A stretch of DNA of 64,000 nt from NCBI GenBank assembly GCA_947561395.2, contig OX387194.1, positions 19,702,048 through 19,766,047 on the forward strand. Direction: 5' to 3'. Below, in pieces: positions 42,475-53,929 of the stretch (position 1 is its first letter; each line of letters opens with the position of its first letter). The translations under genes and the position numbers were made by a program. The notes under the pieces are model-generated. The model saw only the letters and a program-made list of their open reading frames with translations, had not been told where the DNA came from and searched no databases. The DNA is from Buxus sempervirens (lineage: Eukaryota; Streptophyta; Magnoliopsida; Buxales; Buxaceae).

Positions 42475-42582
42475 AAAGCCTGTTCATTCTATTTTTAGAC
42501 CTTTTTGACCTGTTTTAAGCTCTAATTACAGGTTTTTATTATTTTCTCATTTGGCAGTGCAATTTGGGGTGTCTACAGTAGG

Positions 42583-43769
42583 GTCTTCTCTCAATAATGA
42601 AAAACGATTTAAAAACCATATCATGAAACCCTAGAATTTATTTTCAGGCTTCTATATTCAGATCTACCATATTGATCATGATAAATCCAAGATCCTAGCC
42701 TAAAACCACAAAAATCACGAAAACAGTGCTGTAGGTGCAAAAGTGGCAAAAATCCAAATTTTAGCAAAAAGAGGGGATCTCATGCTAATAAACATCATAG
42801 ATTCATGTTATTCATTCAGATATATCATAAAAAGCATTAAAACATGATCAGGATATTCAAAACAGCCATATCTCACAAATTAGAGCATATGGGGGTCTAC
42901 CCTACGGATCCACCTGTTCTCTTTTCCCCTAGTTCTCTCTTCACGTTTTACGGTTAGAGAGACTCTTGAGGTACTTGGAGATAGGTTTGGTTACACAAAC
43001 ACAATCAGAGGCTTTATTCTAAAAGAGAAAAACAGATATGGGGTTCTATTCTAGGGATCCACCTGTTCCCCTTTCCCCTAGTTCTCTCTTCACGTTTTAC
43101 GGCTAGAGAGACCCTTGAGGTACTTAGAGACAAGTTTAGGAATACAAAAACAGATATGGCCTTATTCTACAGCAATAGAGATGATCCTATTACATCTAGA
43201 ATTGAAGACAGAAAATAAAAAGGGATAGGGGACTTACCTGGATTGAGCAGGCAGAGCAGCAGGGATTCCTTTCCTTCTTTTGGAGCTTCTTTGTACTTCT
43301 TTGACTTCAAAATTTCGTGGCCCTTAGCTAGAGGAGAGAGCCTCTATTTATAGACAAGCACAGGGGCAAGGCTGGTCCAGAAGGATATATCCTGATTCTC
43401 AGGATAGAGTGAAAATTGGAGATAATGCCCATCCATATCCAACCAAGGATAAATGAGATAATTCGAACAGATAAATAAGAGAATTCGATTATCCAAGAGA
43501 GATATTTGGGTGCAGATAAGGCTCAAAAATTAAAAAGGTAAAATTCGCACAAAGACCCCCGTGTCCGTATATATATTACGGTCGCGCCCTGCCCGTATTA
43601 TTAATACGGGCACGCCGTGACCGTATATCAACTGCAGATATGACCAGTCCGTAAACAAAATACGGTCATGACCAGTTTGGCCAGATTTTACACTTTTTTG
43701 ACTTGTTTCAAATCCCAATTAATATTTTCAATTATTTTCTCATTTTTAGTGCAATTTGGGGTGTCTACA
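42583..43769 (-). repeat. S3: solo LTR of the T4 family, second segment
   Basis: Continues S3 after the second GTAGG copy (42578-42582) and ends TGTCTACA at 43769, followed by the TSD ACTTC. It carries its own palindrome cluster (43561-43667), a TATA box (minus TATAAATAG, about 43345-43353) and the duplicated U5 block. Confidence 0.92.
43561..43667. repeat. Palindrome cluster in S3
   Basis: Four units with TCCGTA / TACGGTC and GCCCGTA / TACGGGC arms; one unit has decayed (GACCGTA with GCAGATAT). It lies about 100 bp inside the LTR end. Confidence 0.88.
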
Positions 43770-45143
43770 ACTTCAAAGACTACCAGGATACCATTCAGTG
43801 AGAATAGAAAGGATAACGAAGTTGGTTCACATAACAGAGTACGGTAAAATTGGGTGGTCATGCAAAGTGTGGAATTAATCATGGAATCCATAAAGCAAGG
43901 ATTATTCCAAGGCAAATCATAGAAAGATCCTGGCAATTGAAGCACCACCCTAATCAAAAGCATACTAAAGTCGAATTGGGGAGTCAAGGCAGATTGTGAA
44001 AAAAAAGAAGGAGAAAAAGAAAAAAAAACAAAAAGAGAGAAGAAGAAGAACAGATCACAGCATGTATTTGGATAAAATTGGATCAAAATACGCAATCTAA
44101 AAAATGTGCATTTGAAATAAATAAAAAAAAGAAGACAAAGAAAAAAAAAAGAAACAAAAAAGAAGAAAGAAAAGATCATACTTTGCTGTGCTGAATTGCA
44201 AACTTCAAAATTGGAATGCAAAGGCAGAATCCTACAAGGATTTATGCCCAAAGGAATAATCAGAAATCAGAGGTGGTAACCAGTGGAGATGGTTATAGTT
44301 GGAAATCACCACCAGAAAACAAACCAATGTTCTTGGTTACTGTCAATTTGAGGGCACGGGTTTCCAAACATATTTCAAAGATTACCAAAGCATCATTTAG
44401 AGAAAGCAATACCAAAGCGAACAAAAGGCAGTGTAGGAAAGCAAGCCACACCACAATAAAAGCTTTATCTAATCAAGATTCTCAAAGTGGAACAACTGAA
44501 ATACAGTCAATCAAATGTTGAGAGATTAAACACAGCAATCCAAAAAAAAATGAAATGGATAGATGCTTACTTAAATAGGGATTTGCTCAAGGAATTTTAA
44601 ATCATACCTAGATGCGCCAAATGGGGATTGATAAAATCAAATGAACCTAGGCAAATCTTGGCAGAGGTTGAATCCAAATGTGCAAGTATGAGTTGATTGC
44701 CAGAGGTCAAAGATGACTATTTCAAAACAGTTGTCGTTAGTGGCAGTAAAACAGATGTGGCCAACCATTGTTAACAATCAATTGAGTGAACTCATGATTG
44801 ACAAGAGATGGATTGTATACCATGGAACAAGGGTACTAACCAGATGGTCGCCGAACAGCAAGGTTATCGTCGGAGAAAGGATGCCGCCGTAGGACGAGAG
44901 AACAAGGGTTTTTAAAGAAAAACAAAATGTAAAACTTCGAAGATGCCTCGAGCAATATTGAGAAGCAATTGCCGTAGTCGGGGAAAGTCGCCTGAAATCA
45001 CAAGGGGTTGCTGGAAATTTCAGAAGGCCGTCGGAAGCGAGCGTTCGTCGTCAGAGAAGAGGAAATCAGTGTCCGCCTTAATCATTCGGAGAAGAAAGGA
45101 ACAAGTTTAAGCCTCGACCGTGCGCACAGGTAATATAATCAGG

Positions 45144-45208
45144 CTTATCCAACAAAGTATTTCAGATACAAAGAAGGGCTTACATATCCAAACAAATATT
45201 TCGGATAC
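45144..45208. repeat. Palindromes upstream of the T3 PMD gene
   Basis: Two units with TATCC / GGATA-type arms (TATTTCAGATA and TATTTCGGATA ends). It occupies the position of the T4 23386-23486 cluster but has T3-type arms. Confidence 0.7.
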
Positions 45209-45518
45209 AAAAAAAAACATAATAAATGTTTGTCAAAGAGAATATTCATTCATTTTTAGACATGGTTTGCTACAAACTTGATTTTTCAAAAACTTTTATG
45301 TTTTGGTCATGAATTTCACCCCATAGCCATGAGAGCTCAGTGGAATTTAAGACAACTTGGAGAAATGCCCCCTTAAAGTTAGGACTTTTTGGCAAATCTT
45401 TACCCAAAATTGTTTTGCAAAATTAAATTGAAAAAAGCAAATCATGGTTAAGTGCATGTCTTGGGAGTGCAATTTGGGTTTGTCTAATCTTTACTGCTCA
45501 TTGTTTTGGAATTCCAGC

Positions 45519-45531
45519 AAAAAGGGGCAGT
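45519..45531 (+). other. Polypurine tract of T3
   Basis: AAAAAGGGGCAGT lies directly before the LTR start TGTAGACACC at 45532. This proves the LTR is a 3' LTR in plus orientation. Confidence 0.85.
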
Positions 45532-46885
45532 TGTAGACACCCCAAATTACACTGTATAAAATGAAGAATAATTGGCGGAAATCATAAAAAAAACAAATTT
45601 TATTTTGTAGCCGAAATCAGAATTCATATAAAAGCTCATTTCTCTGTATCCGAAAATAATTTTCGGACACAAACAATTTTCAATGCATCCGAAATATAAT
45701 TTCGAATACAAAGATATTTGTTTGTATCCGACCTGTGTTGTCGGATACTAATGTTTTGTTCCAAATTGGAAAATCCCGAGAGTTTTCACTTATTTACAAC
45801 TATACCTCTGTTTGAGAAGTAGGAATTCCCGAATTTAGCCTCTGAGATTAGCCATATTCCTTCAAGTCCATGCCTTAGGGTTAAGTTGGAAGGTTCTAGA
45901 CACATTTTTGTGTCTACCCTTGGGACTTTATTACCCTTGAGTTTGTCTATAAATAGAGGGTCTCTCCTCAAGTGAAGAAGGGAACCCCTGCCTCTCCACT
46001 TTCTCAAATCCAGGTAAGCCTCTCTCCCCTTTTCTTTTCTGTTTTTAAATTCTAGGGTTAGTCTTTTCTTCTTCCTTTCTTTAGAATAAAGGCCTGATTG
46101 TGATTGAAATCCCAAACCTATCTCCAAGTACCTCAAGTCTCTCTCTAGCCATAAAACGTGAAGAGAGTGCTAGGGGAAAAGAGATCAGGAATGGATCCCT
46201 ATGTTAGAACCCTATTGTTTTATTATTTCTTATATCTCTTTTAATATTCTGTTGTGGTGATGTTATTATGATTTTATTCTGGACTTAGGAGGGATATCAT
46301 GGATCTATGCTATTCATAGCATTAGATCCTCTTTTCCTCTTAAAAGCTTTGATTTTTCACATAATCACACCCACTCCACCTTTTCTTTTGATTATCATAG
46401 GCTAAGATTCTGGATCTACCATGATTAATATGGTAGATCTGAAATCAAAAGCCTTAAAATAATCTTTAAGGTTTCATAAAATGATTTCTAAAATACTTTT
46501 AATTCTGAAAGAAGATCTTATGGTCTAAACTCTCCCTTTTTGAGGTTTTTCCATCAACTTCGGTGGATTTGGTTCCTTCCTCTCAATTAATGAGAGATAT
46601 GGGCCAAATCTGTACCCTAAATAGTTACAGGTTTATTCTTCAATATTTTTGTCAAAGGATTTCAATTTGTGTTATATTGATTTTTCAATACTTTAATGAT
46701 TTAACCTAAGGCTACTTTTCCAAGTTTTGCTTTATGCTTATTTTCATTGATGTTTATTTTTATTCTTCATTTAATAGTGAAACCCTAAGAATGGTGTGAT
46801 CATATTGAAGGTTCATAATTAATCGGGCCATTTGTATAAAAAACCATACACTTTTTATTCTTTTTATGTTCTTTTTTATTGAGTT
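45532..46885 (+). repeat. 3' LTR of T3, first segment
   Basis: Starts TGTAGACACC. It has a palindrome cluster (45646-45748), an inverted repeat TAGACACA/TGTGTCTA (about 45898-45917), TATAAATA (45948-45955) and a splice donor CAG/GTAAGC (46014). It is interrupted by S4 at 46885 and resumes at 49860. Confidence 0.9.
45646..45748. repeat. Palindrome cluster in T3 LTR
   Basis: Three clear units with GTATCCGAAA / TTTCGGATAC-type arms. The last has the spacer CCTGTGTT, a one-base variant of CCTGAGTT. A further weak unit precedes them. Confidence 0.85.
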
Positions 46886-49854
46886 TATAGACACCCCAAA
46901 ATTGCACGATTTTTGATAAATCTTGAAGGAGAGAAATATTTTATTGGAATTTTCAATTCTTAGCATTGGGTTTGAGGTCCTTAATCCATTTGAATCCAAA
47001 ACCACAAAAGAAAGGGCCCAAATTCAATCTTTTGCGCAAAGTCAAACTTTTTCCGGTTGAATTTTATTGACTTTTGACCCCAAAAAATGAAATATTTTTT
47101 AAAGCAAGATTTCAAGATAATTTTTCCCGATAATCAGGTTTTTAGCCATGTTATTGCATAAATGAATTTTTTGAGATTTTAAATCTTGACGAATACCTGG
47201 GTTTTAACATGTTGAATCTTTTTACCGGACCTGAAAAACCGGAATTTAGCCTGGAACTGGAAATTTGACTTTTTATTCACTTGGAATTTGGGTCTGGAAC
47301 TATTTTTAATGGATTCAAATGAGGGGGGGGGGGGGGGGGTGTTTGCTTATTTAAATGTAATATCTTAAGTAAATGGAAATTAAAAAATACGAGGACATTT
47401 ACTTAAATGATATTACATGTAAATAAGTATTGCCTGTGCAGGTAAGGGTCAGTGCCATCAGAAGCTGTGCAGAGAAGCATTTTTCTTTGTATCCGATATT
47501 ATATGTCGGATACAAGCCTTTTTTTTTTTTTTTTATATCCGATGGATAATTTCGGATACAAGCCTTTTTCCTTGTATCCGATGTATAATGTCGGATACAA
47601 ACATTATTGTTTATATCCGACCTGAGTTGTCAGATACAAGGGTTTTTCTCAAAATTGGAAAATTCCGAAAGTTTTCACTTTTTTACTGTTTTACATATCT
47701 CTATGAGTGGGAATTCTCGAAAATAGCCTTAGGGTTTAGGTTGGGGGATTCTAGACATAATTTTGTGTCTACCATTAGGGCACCCCTTGCCCTAGCCTTT
47801 GCCTATAAATAAGAGGCTTCTCCTCAAGCAAATGGCTAAGAGTTGGAGATTGAAGAGCTCCAAGTGCAGAAGGGAACCTCTGCCCCATTGCTTCAAGAAC
47901 CCAGGTAAGCCCTAACCTTCTTTTAATTTTTTCTTAAATTCTAGGGTTAGTTCTTCCTTCTACCTTTCTGTAGAATAATGGTCTGAATGTGTTTGAAACC
48001 CCATTCCCTACTCAAAGTACCTCAAGACTATCTCTAGTCGTAAAACGTGAAGAGAAAGCTAGGGGAAACGAGAATGGGAATGGAACCTTAGTTCTAGAAC
48101 CCTCTTAATGGCCTATTGTTGTGTAAAACTCCATTTTCTACTCAAAGTACCTCAAGATTATTTCTAGCCGTAAAAGGTGAAGAGAGAACTAGGGGAAACG
48201 AGAATGGGAATGGAACCTTAGTGATTAGAACCCCCATTTGATTGATATGTTTTGAATGTTTTATGTTGTGATGTGTTGATTAATTTAAAGAGATGATTTT
48301 TACACATGCACACATTGCACTCGTTTTGTCGAGATAGGCTTATATTTTGGATCTATCATACTTGTTATGGTAGATCTAAAATGAATGGCCCCAAACATTT
48401 CTTGGACATTTCTGAATGGTTTTCAAATGAATACAAGCAAGTTTCTCCTTGGATATAGAAGACCCCTCAGTCTAATCTCTCTGTTTTGGGCATTTTTGCT
48501 CCATTTTGGGGGTTTTGGTATATTCTCTCCAATCAAAGAGAATGGTGAGCCAAATTCATGCCCTATTTCCTTCTAGAGGTTTTTCAATACTTTTTCAAAT
48601 GATTTTGGTTTGGATTGAACGGATTACACAAACTTGATCACTGTTTTGGGTTGATTTTACTTAAAAATGTCAAAACTGGACAGCATCTGTACCCTAACTT
48701 CGGACACTTATAACTTCATCATCCGGATGAATTTTGGAGTGATTCTAAAGACATGTAAAAGGTGAGACTGTCTAGTTCTTGTCTGTAAAATTTCAGCCAT
48801 TTTTATGAAGTGGATTTTTGATACCATTTGATCAAAGTCGACAAGTCAGTTCAGGCCAGATTGCTGAACCTGTCACTTTGAATGAGCACCATCTGCTCGT
48901 TTTAAGTCCGATTTAAGTGATTTTAATTTCTGTGTTTTCATTTATGAGTATGCTTTCAAATCCAATTGGTTTCAAAAAATTTTGCTTTCATTTGTGTCTT
49001 GTGTGTCTGATTTACTTAGAACTGTCCTATAGCACAATTCTGTGCTGATCTATGATCCTCTAGGTATGTTCGTGAGGTCACACAAGTCACATCCGAATGA
49101 AGTTTCATGTGAGACTTATTTCATTTGAAAGATGTCACCATGTACTTCATTCTTGCAAATTTTCAAAGATTTATATGGAGCCAATTTTCACAAATAGGTT
49201 TTCAAAGTTGCCCACTTGCCACTTTTATAAACTTATAACAGTGAATTTCAAACAAGCATAGCTCTTAGGATTTTAATCGGATCTACTTGAAAATTTTCCT
49301 AAGTCTTCTATTTATCATAATCTTTCAAATGAATTTGGTTTGATTCAATTTAAATTTGATTTGGATGATTTAAAGACAAATGGCTCCATCTTTTACCGAA
49401 TTTTCTAGATTTGTCTTACCTTGGTTGTGTTCAAGTTTTGCTTTGATTTCCATTTAATAGTGATGTCCTAGAAGTGATACTTCCATAAAAGAAAGTCTAA
49501 GATTCATTGGACTTCTCATGTGGAGGGATCATACATGTGTTTAATCCTTTTCAAGCCTTTTTTTAATTAGCAAGCTTTCTTTATTTTGAGCATGAACAAC
49601 ACTTGGCAACCCCCTTATGTGGGTGAATGGGGGTGCCTAACACCTTCCCCCGTTCATAATCTAATCCCCTTACCCATCTCTGGATTTTTTATTTTAAGGT
49701 GGAATTAACTTTACTCTAGATTTGCCCTTTGTGCTTGTTTTGATGATTTTGGTGTCCATTCACACCTAAAAAGAATGGTGGCGACTCTTCCCTTTTTTTC
49801 GAATCCGGTGTGATGACCGGAAAGTCACGAGATTGATTTTTTCCATGTCTCACA
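46886..49854 (+). mobile_element. S4: solo LTR inside the T3 3' LTR
   Basis: A 2969-bp LTR that starts TATAGACACC (TG decayed to TA), ends CATGTCTCACA, and is flanked by perfect GAGTT TSDs (46881-46885 and 49855-49859). It has the same LTR type as T2. It contains a long poly-G run (about 47324-47339), a palindrome cluster (47489-47638), TATAAAT (47804-47810), a donor (47905), a duplicated U5 block (about 47970-48070 and 48120-48215) and the conserved GTGCCTAACACC block (about 49632). Confidence 0.92.
47489..47638. repeat. Palindrome cluster in S4
   Basis: Four units with GTATCCGAT / ATGTCGGATAC-type arms; the last carries CCTGAGTT. It lies 600 bp inside the LTR because this LTR type has an extra 0.5 kb at its start. 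Confidence 0.88.
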
Positions 49855-49859
49855 GAGTT

Positions 49860-50143
49860 CAGTAGTAAGCTTTTTCCAAACGTGAACAATACTTGGCAAC
49901 CACCTTGTGTGGATGAATAGGGGTGCCTAACACCTTCCCCTATTCATAACCTAATCTCTTTACTTATCTCTAGTTATTATTTTAAAATAGAGTTACTTTT
50001 AACTCTAACTTTACTTTTTTTGTTGTTTTATTTGATCTTTTTGGTGTCCATTCACATCTAAAATTGAATGGTGGCGACTCCTCCTTTGTCTTAATCCCGA
50101 GTGATGATAAGGGAATCATTAAATTGATTTTCCATGTCTCACA
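49860..50143 (+). repeat. 3' LTR of T3, second segment
   Basis: Resumes after the GAGTT duplicate and ends CATGTCTCACA at 50143. It includes the conserved GTGCCTAACACC block and a GGCGACTC motif. Confidence 0.9.
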
Positions 50144-50570
50144 AATAATAAGTGCAAAACTTACCAAAAATTCGTTCATATATGGCTTTTTTTTATCCTT
50201 CAGCACAGATTTCCATGTACACTCCAATGGAGAAAAGTTCTCTACGGTATAAGTAACCAGGGATATGAATAAATTGACGTGCTCCCCAATAACCCCTTAA
50301 CTTGACTGCAGGATATTTACAGGGATATTACCCTAAGCACGAAAAGGATTATATCGTTTCATTTGATTTCCTTTGCCACGACCTTTTTTAACTATGTGAC
50401 CAGCAGGTGGGGAAAAGAATTGATACATTCAATTTGAATATGGTCTTTAAAGAAAAATAGAAGATACAAAATGAAAAATTCTTATAATACTTACACTGAA
50501 CACTTGATCCCTCTTCGATACCATTCGTGTTTGATACTCGACCATGTGAAGATGCCATCTTATAAACAAA
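50144..50570 (-). pseudogene. Unrecognised gene fragment, possibly transposase-like
   Basis: The minus strand has an ATG near 50560 (MASSHGRVSNT...) followed by a splice-like junction, then a downstream coding-like stretch (about 50390-50150). That stretch includes GVIGEHVNLFISL and LECTWKSVLKDKKKPYMNEFL and has stops in between. The W-x-S-V-x-K pattern is reminiscent of the conserved region that follows plant En/Spm-type ORFs, but I do not claim a family. T3's LTR truncates it at 50143. Confidence 0.35.
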
Positions 50571-51674
50571 TACGCAGCAATCAAATTGAAAAGATAATAT
50601 AATATAAATAAAGATTTGAATCACATATTGAGTAACTATAACTTCATATGGACTAAATGGGGAAAAAAAGATACACAAAGCACATTGAGTAAATATAACT
50701 TCATATGCGACAAAATGAAACAACATATTCACAAAACAAAATAACACAACACTTTTGAACTCCAAGAGAATCAAAATGAAGAAACAGCACAAACCGCAAA
50801 GAGCCAGAGACAAAACGAAATAACACAAAACATAGAGTGTCTCACAAAATAAAATTTCATATTCATAGCGTAATTGTTCTACCTAATGAGGATGATCATC
50901 ACACAGATATAAAAATAGAGTGAAATGGAACTCTACAACTGCTTGGAAAATTGATCAATCGGCAATAGGAGTACTCTCTGCAGCTAATCAGAGGTTCCAC
51001 AGAGAAAGAATGAGAGAGAGATTCAAATGAAAATAGGGCAGAGCGTATGAGGGCTTTCGGCAAACCGTCGATCAACTTCATTCTTCCATTTACTCAATTT
51101 CAGCGGGAAGATAGGCGAGCTCACGGAATGGATTAAAAACTATAATTTTAGATTTCTTTTAGTTTTACAATTAAAATTAATGTGTGGGTTAAATCCAAGA
51201 ACCAACTCACCCAATCTGATTTTCGGTCGATCATGGGTTGGGTTTCAATACCTTCGCCTCAATTTTGGTTCCAAATTCTCCAACTTGAAATAAATTTCTT
51301 GGGTTTGTGATTGATGTCTCAATTAAACTGAACCAAACCAAAACCCAACTTATAAATATTTTTTAATAAACCAACCCAAATTGACCAATGTATATATTAT
51401 TCATGTCTCTTTATTTATTAATTTATAATTAGTTTACCATAGTTATGATACAAAGTCGAAATTTATCTTTATCTTAATCTTATAACCTATAAAGATTAAA
51501 GACTTGATAAACATGTGTTAATTTGACCCAACTCAACTCAAAACCAAAACGATTTTGCAATTTGGATTGGTGGGTCTGGTTTTATGGTTTTTAATTTAAT
51601 GTTAGCTCAGTTTTTGATAGAATTCCTATTATAATTCCACTAACATAATCAAGAATTCAACCAAATACATTCAC
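50571..51674. other. AT-rich DNA without supported gene
   Basis: May include the 5' region of the fragment at 50144-50570 (on the minus strand). A segment at about 51510-51610 recurs in diverged form at 53611-53700, on the other side of S5. Confidence 0.5.
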
Positions 51675-51791
51675 TAGTACATATTAGGTAATAATAAATT
51701 TTGGAACGTTTTTTATGTCATTGCAGATTTATTCGTCACAAATAGCAGTTTTAACCAATGATTGGGATGCCTAAAGATTAGAGTTTCTTAA

Positions 51792-53608
51792 TGTGAGACA
51801 TGGAAAAAATTCAAATCTAATTGACTTCCTCAATCATCACACGGGATTAAATAAAACAAAGAGTCGCCACCATTCAATTTAGGTGTGAATGGACACCAAA
51901 ATAACAAATAAGCACAAAAGGCAATTTTAGGGCAAAATATCCCTCCTAAAAAAACAACCAGAGATGGGAAAGGGGATTAGGTTATGAACAGGGGAAGGTG
52001 TTAGGCACCCCTATTCATCCACACAAGGTGGTTGCCAGGTATTGTTCATGTTTAAAATAAAGGAAAAAGCTTGCTATAAAAATCACACAAAATCTCAAAA
52101 AAGCACAACTATATGGTTTTTTTCATATGAATAGTCTGATTGATCTAGAACTATCAAATATGATCATACCATTCCTAGGGTTTCATGATCAAAACAAAAT
52201 TGAGATAGAATCAAATAAAATCAATTTAAAGCGAAAAATCCAAAAATCTAGCTTCAAGCTAAATTCTAGAAATCGAGAAAAATATGATTTTTATAAAATA
52301 TTTCAAAATTGAACTTGAATAGTCTAGGACATAGATAAAGCCCAAATTTCACATTAAATCTGAAAATCAAAACCAAAAATACCCACGTTGATGAAAAACA
52401 CCAAAATTGGAGAATTTAGACCGTAGGGTCTTCTCTCAAAAGTGAAAAACGATTTAAAAACCACATCATGAAACCCTAGAATTTATTTTCAGGCTTCTAG
52501 ATTCAGATCTACCATATTGATCATGATAAATCCAAGATCCTAGCCTAAAACCACAAAAATCACGAAAACAGTGCTGTAGGTGCAAAAGTGGCAAAAATCC
52601 AAATTTTATAAAAAAGTGGGGATCTCATGCTATAAACATCATGGATTCATGTTATTCATTCAGATATATCATAAAAAGCATTAAAACATGATCAGGATAT
52701 TCAAAGCAATCACATCTCACAAATTAGAGTACATGGGGGTCTACCCTACGGATCTACCTGTTCCCCTTTCCCCTAGTTCTCTCTTCACGTTTTCTGGTTA
52801 GAGAAACTCTTGAGGTACTTAGAGATAGGTTTGGGTATACAAACACAATCACAGGCTTTATTCTATGAAAAAAAGAAAAAAACAAATATGGTGTTCTATT
52901 CTAGGGATCCACCTGTTCCCCTTTCCCCTAGTTCTCTCTTCACGTTTTACGGCTAGAGAGACTCTTGAGGTACTTAGAGACAAGTTTAGGAATACGAAAA
53001 CAGATATGACCTTATTCTACAACAATAGATATGATCCTATTACTTCTAGAATTGAAGACAGAAAATAAAAAGGGATAGGGGACTTACTTGGATTGAGCAG
53101 GCAGGCAGCAGGAGTTCTTTCTCTTCTCTTGGAGCTTCTTAGAATTCCTTGGACTCAAAATTTCGTGGCCCTTAGCTAGAGGAGAGAGCCTCTATTTATA
53201 GACAAGCACAGGGGCAAGGCTGGTTCAGAAGGATATATCCTGATCCTCAGGATAGAGTGAAAATTGGAGATAATGCCCATCCATAGCCAACCAAGGTGGC
53301 TTCAGCGAATAAAATATGTAATTCGCTTATTTAAAGATATATTGAACTAAAGATAAAGCTCGGAAATCGAGAGAAGGACAAAACTCGCACGTGTCTTTAG
53401 TGACCGTAAATGCACTACGGTCCAACGGTGACCGTATAGTTTCCACGGGCACGCCTAACCGTAGAGCGATCTCGGGAGCGACCGGCCCGTGAATGAAATA
53501 CGGGCAAAGCCTGTTTATTCAATTTTTATGCATTTTTGACCTGTTTTAAGCTCTAATTACATGTTTTTATTATTTTCTCATTTTGTAGTGCAATTTGGGG
53601 TGTCTACA
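51792..53608 (-). mobile_element. S5: solo LTR of the T4 family
   Basis: 1817 bp, TGTGAGACATGG to GTGTCTACA, flanked by perfect CTTAA TSDs (51787-51791 and 53609-53613). It matches the T4 LTR along its length, with scattered substitutions. It has a TATA box (about 53191-53199, minus) and a palindrome cluster (53401-53513). Confidence 0.94.
53401..53513. repeat. Palindrome cluster in S5
   Basis: Four units with GACCGTA / TACGGTC and GCCCGT / ACGGGC arms, about 95 bp inside the LTR end. One unit has partly decayed. Confidence 0.88.
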
Positions 53609-53929
53609 CTTAACATGTGTTAAATTGATCCAAGTCAACTCAAAATCAAACCAATTTTGCAATTCGAATTGGGTTGGTTAGGTTCTAAGGTTTTTTGTTT
53701 TATGTAACTTTGGTTTTGAGTTAGATATTTTGGTTCTCAATTCGATTGCGCAAGATTTTGGGTTGACTATCAGAAACCTTGGTTTGGTTTTAGGTTGATG
53801 TCAACTCAGACCAAATTGATCGAGTTGCACCCCTAGCTAGTACAAACCTTCATAAATTTTATTTTCTGACTTTTTATTAAAAAGCATCACTATAGTTTAA
53901 AGGCAATTGTGACATTTAAAATTTTTAGT

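Larger units (their letters stand above)
21237..42577 (-). mobile_element. T4: complete young 21.3-kb Tat/Ogre-type retrotransposon
   Basis: Two LTRs of about 1800 bp (21237-23036 and 40777-42577) are nearly identical; by eye they differ by three substitutions and one base in an A run. Perfect 5-bp TSDs, GTAGG, flank the element. On the minus strand: PBS, leader with palindrome cluster and hairpin array, gag-protease, then RT / degenerate RNase H / second RNase H / integrase, and a PPT. On the plus strand, between pol and the 3' LTR, are two spliced genes. The second RNase H, the single-base phase change before RT and the antisense genes place it in the Tat lineage. It inserted into solo LTR S3 of its own family. 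All parts look intact, so it may be active or recently active. Confidence 0.95.
40777..42577 (-). repeat. 5' LTR of T4
   Basis: 1801 bp, almost identical to the 3' LTR. It begins TGTAGACACC at 42577 and ends CATGTCTCACA at 40777. U3 carries the palindrome cluster (42371-42474). TATA is at 42171-42179 and a splice donor at 42065. U5 carries the conserved GTGCCTAACACC block and a 10-base PBS copy (40844-40853). Confidence 0.96.
43784..45531 (-). other. T3 PMD 5' intron, 5' UTR exon, palindromes and PPT region
   Basis: From left to right: intron sequence with long purine runs (43784-44840); a donor CTG/GTTAGT at 44840; a 5' UTR exon (44841 to about 45125) rich in CCG and CGAC on the minus strand, like the T4 exon; two palindromes (45144-45208); then 3' UTR sequence with a PPT. 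Open frames of 100-190 codons here have no protein likeness and follow the A/G-rich tracts. Confidence 0.65.
12311..50143 (+). mobile_element. T3: 3' half of an old Tat element, split by nested insertions
   Basis: Pieces read in plus-strand order: a DUF7745 gene fragment (minus, 12311-12531), a palindrome cluster (12662-12803), a PMD pseudogene (minus, 13031-18543), its 5' intron (18544-18833, then 43784-44840), its 5' UTR exon (44841 to about 45125), a palindrome cluster (45144-45208), a PPT (45519-45531), and a 3' LTR (45532-46885 plus 49860-50143). This is the mirror image of T4's 3' half in the same gene order. The 5' half (LTR, gag, pol) is absent; the left edge joins the T2 leader array at about 12310-12325. 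No TSD is recognisable at 50144. Confidence 0.85.

Noticed and set aside
43688..44251. 187-codon Phe-rich minus-strand frame
   Set aside because: Driven by long purine runs in the T3 PMD intron and crosses the S3 LTR end.
45532..50143. T3 LTR as a solo LTR
   Set aside because: It has a PPT and matching internal sequence on its left and no matching TSD, so it is a true 3' LTR.
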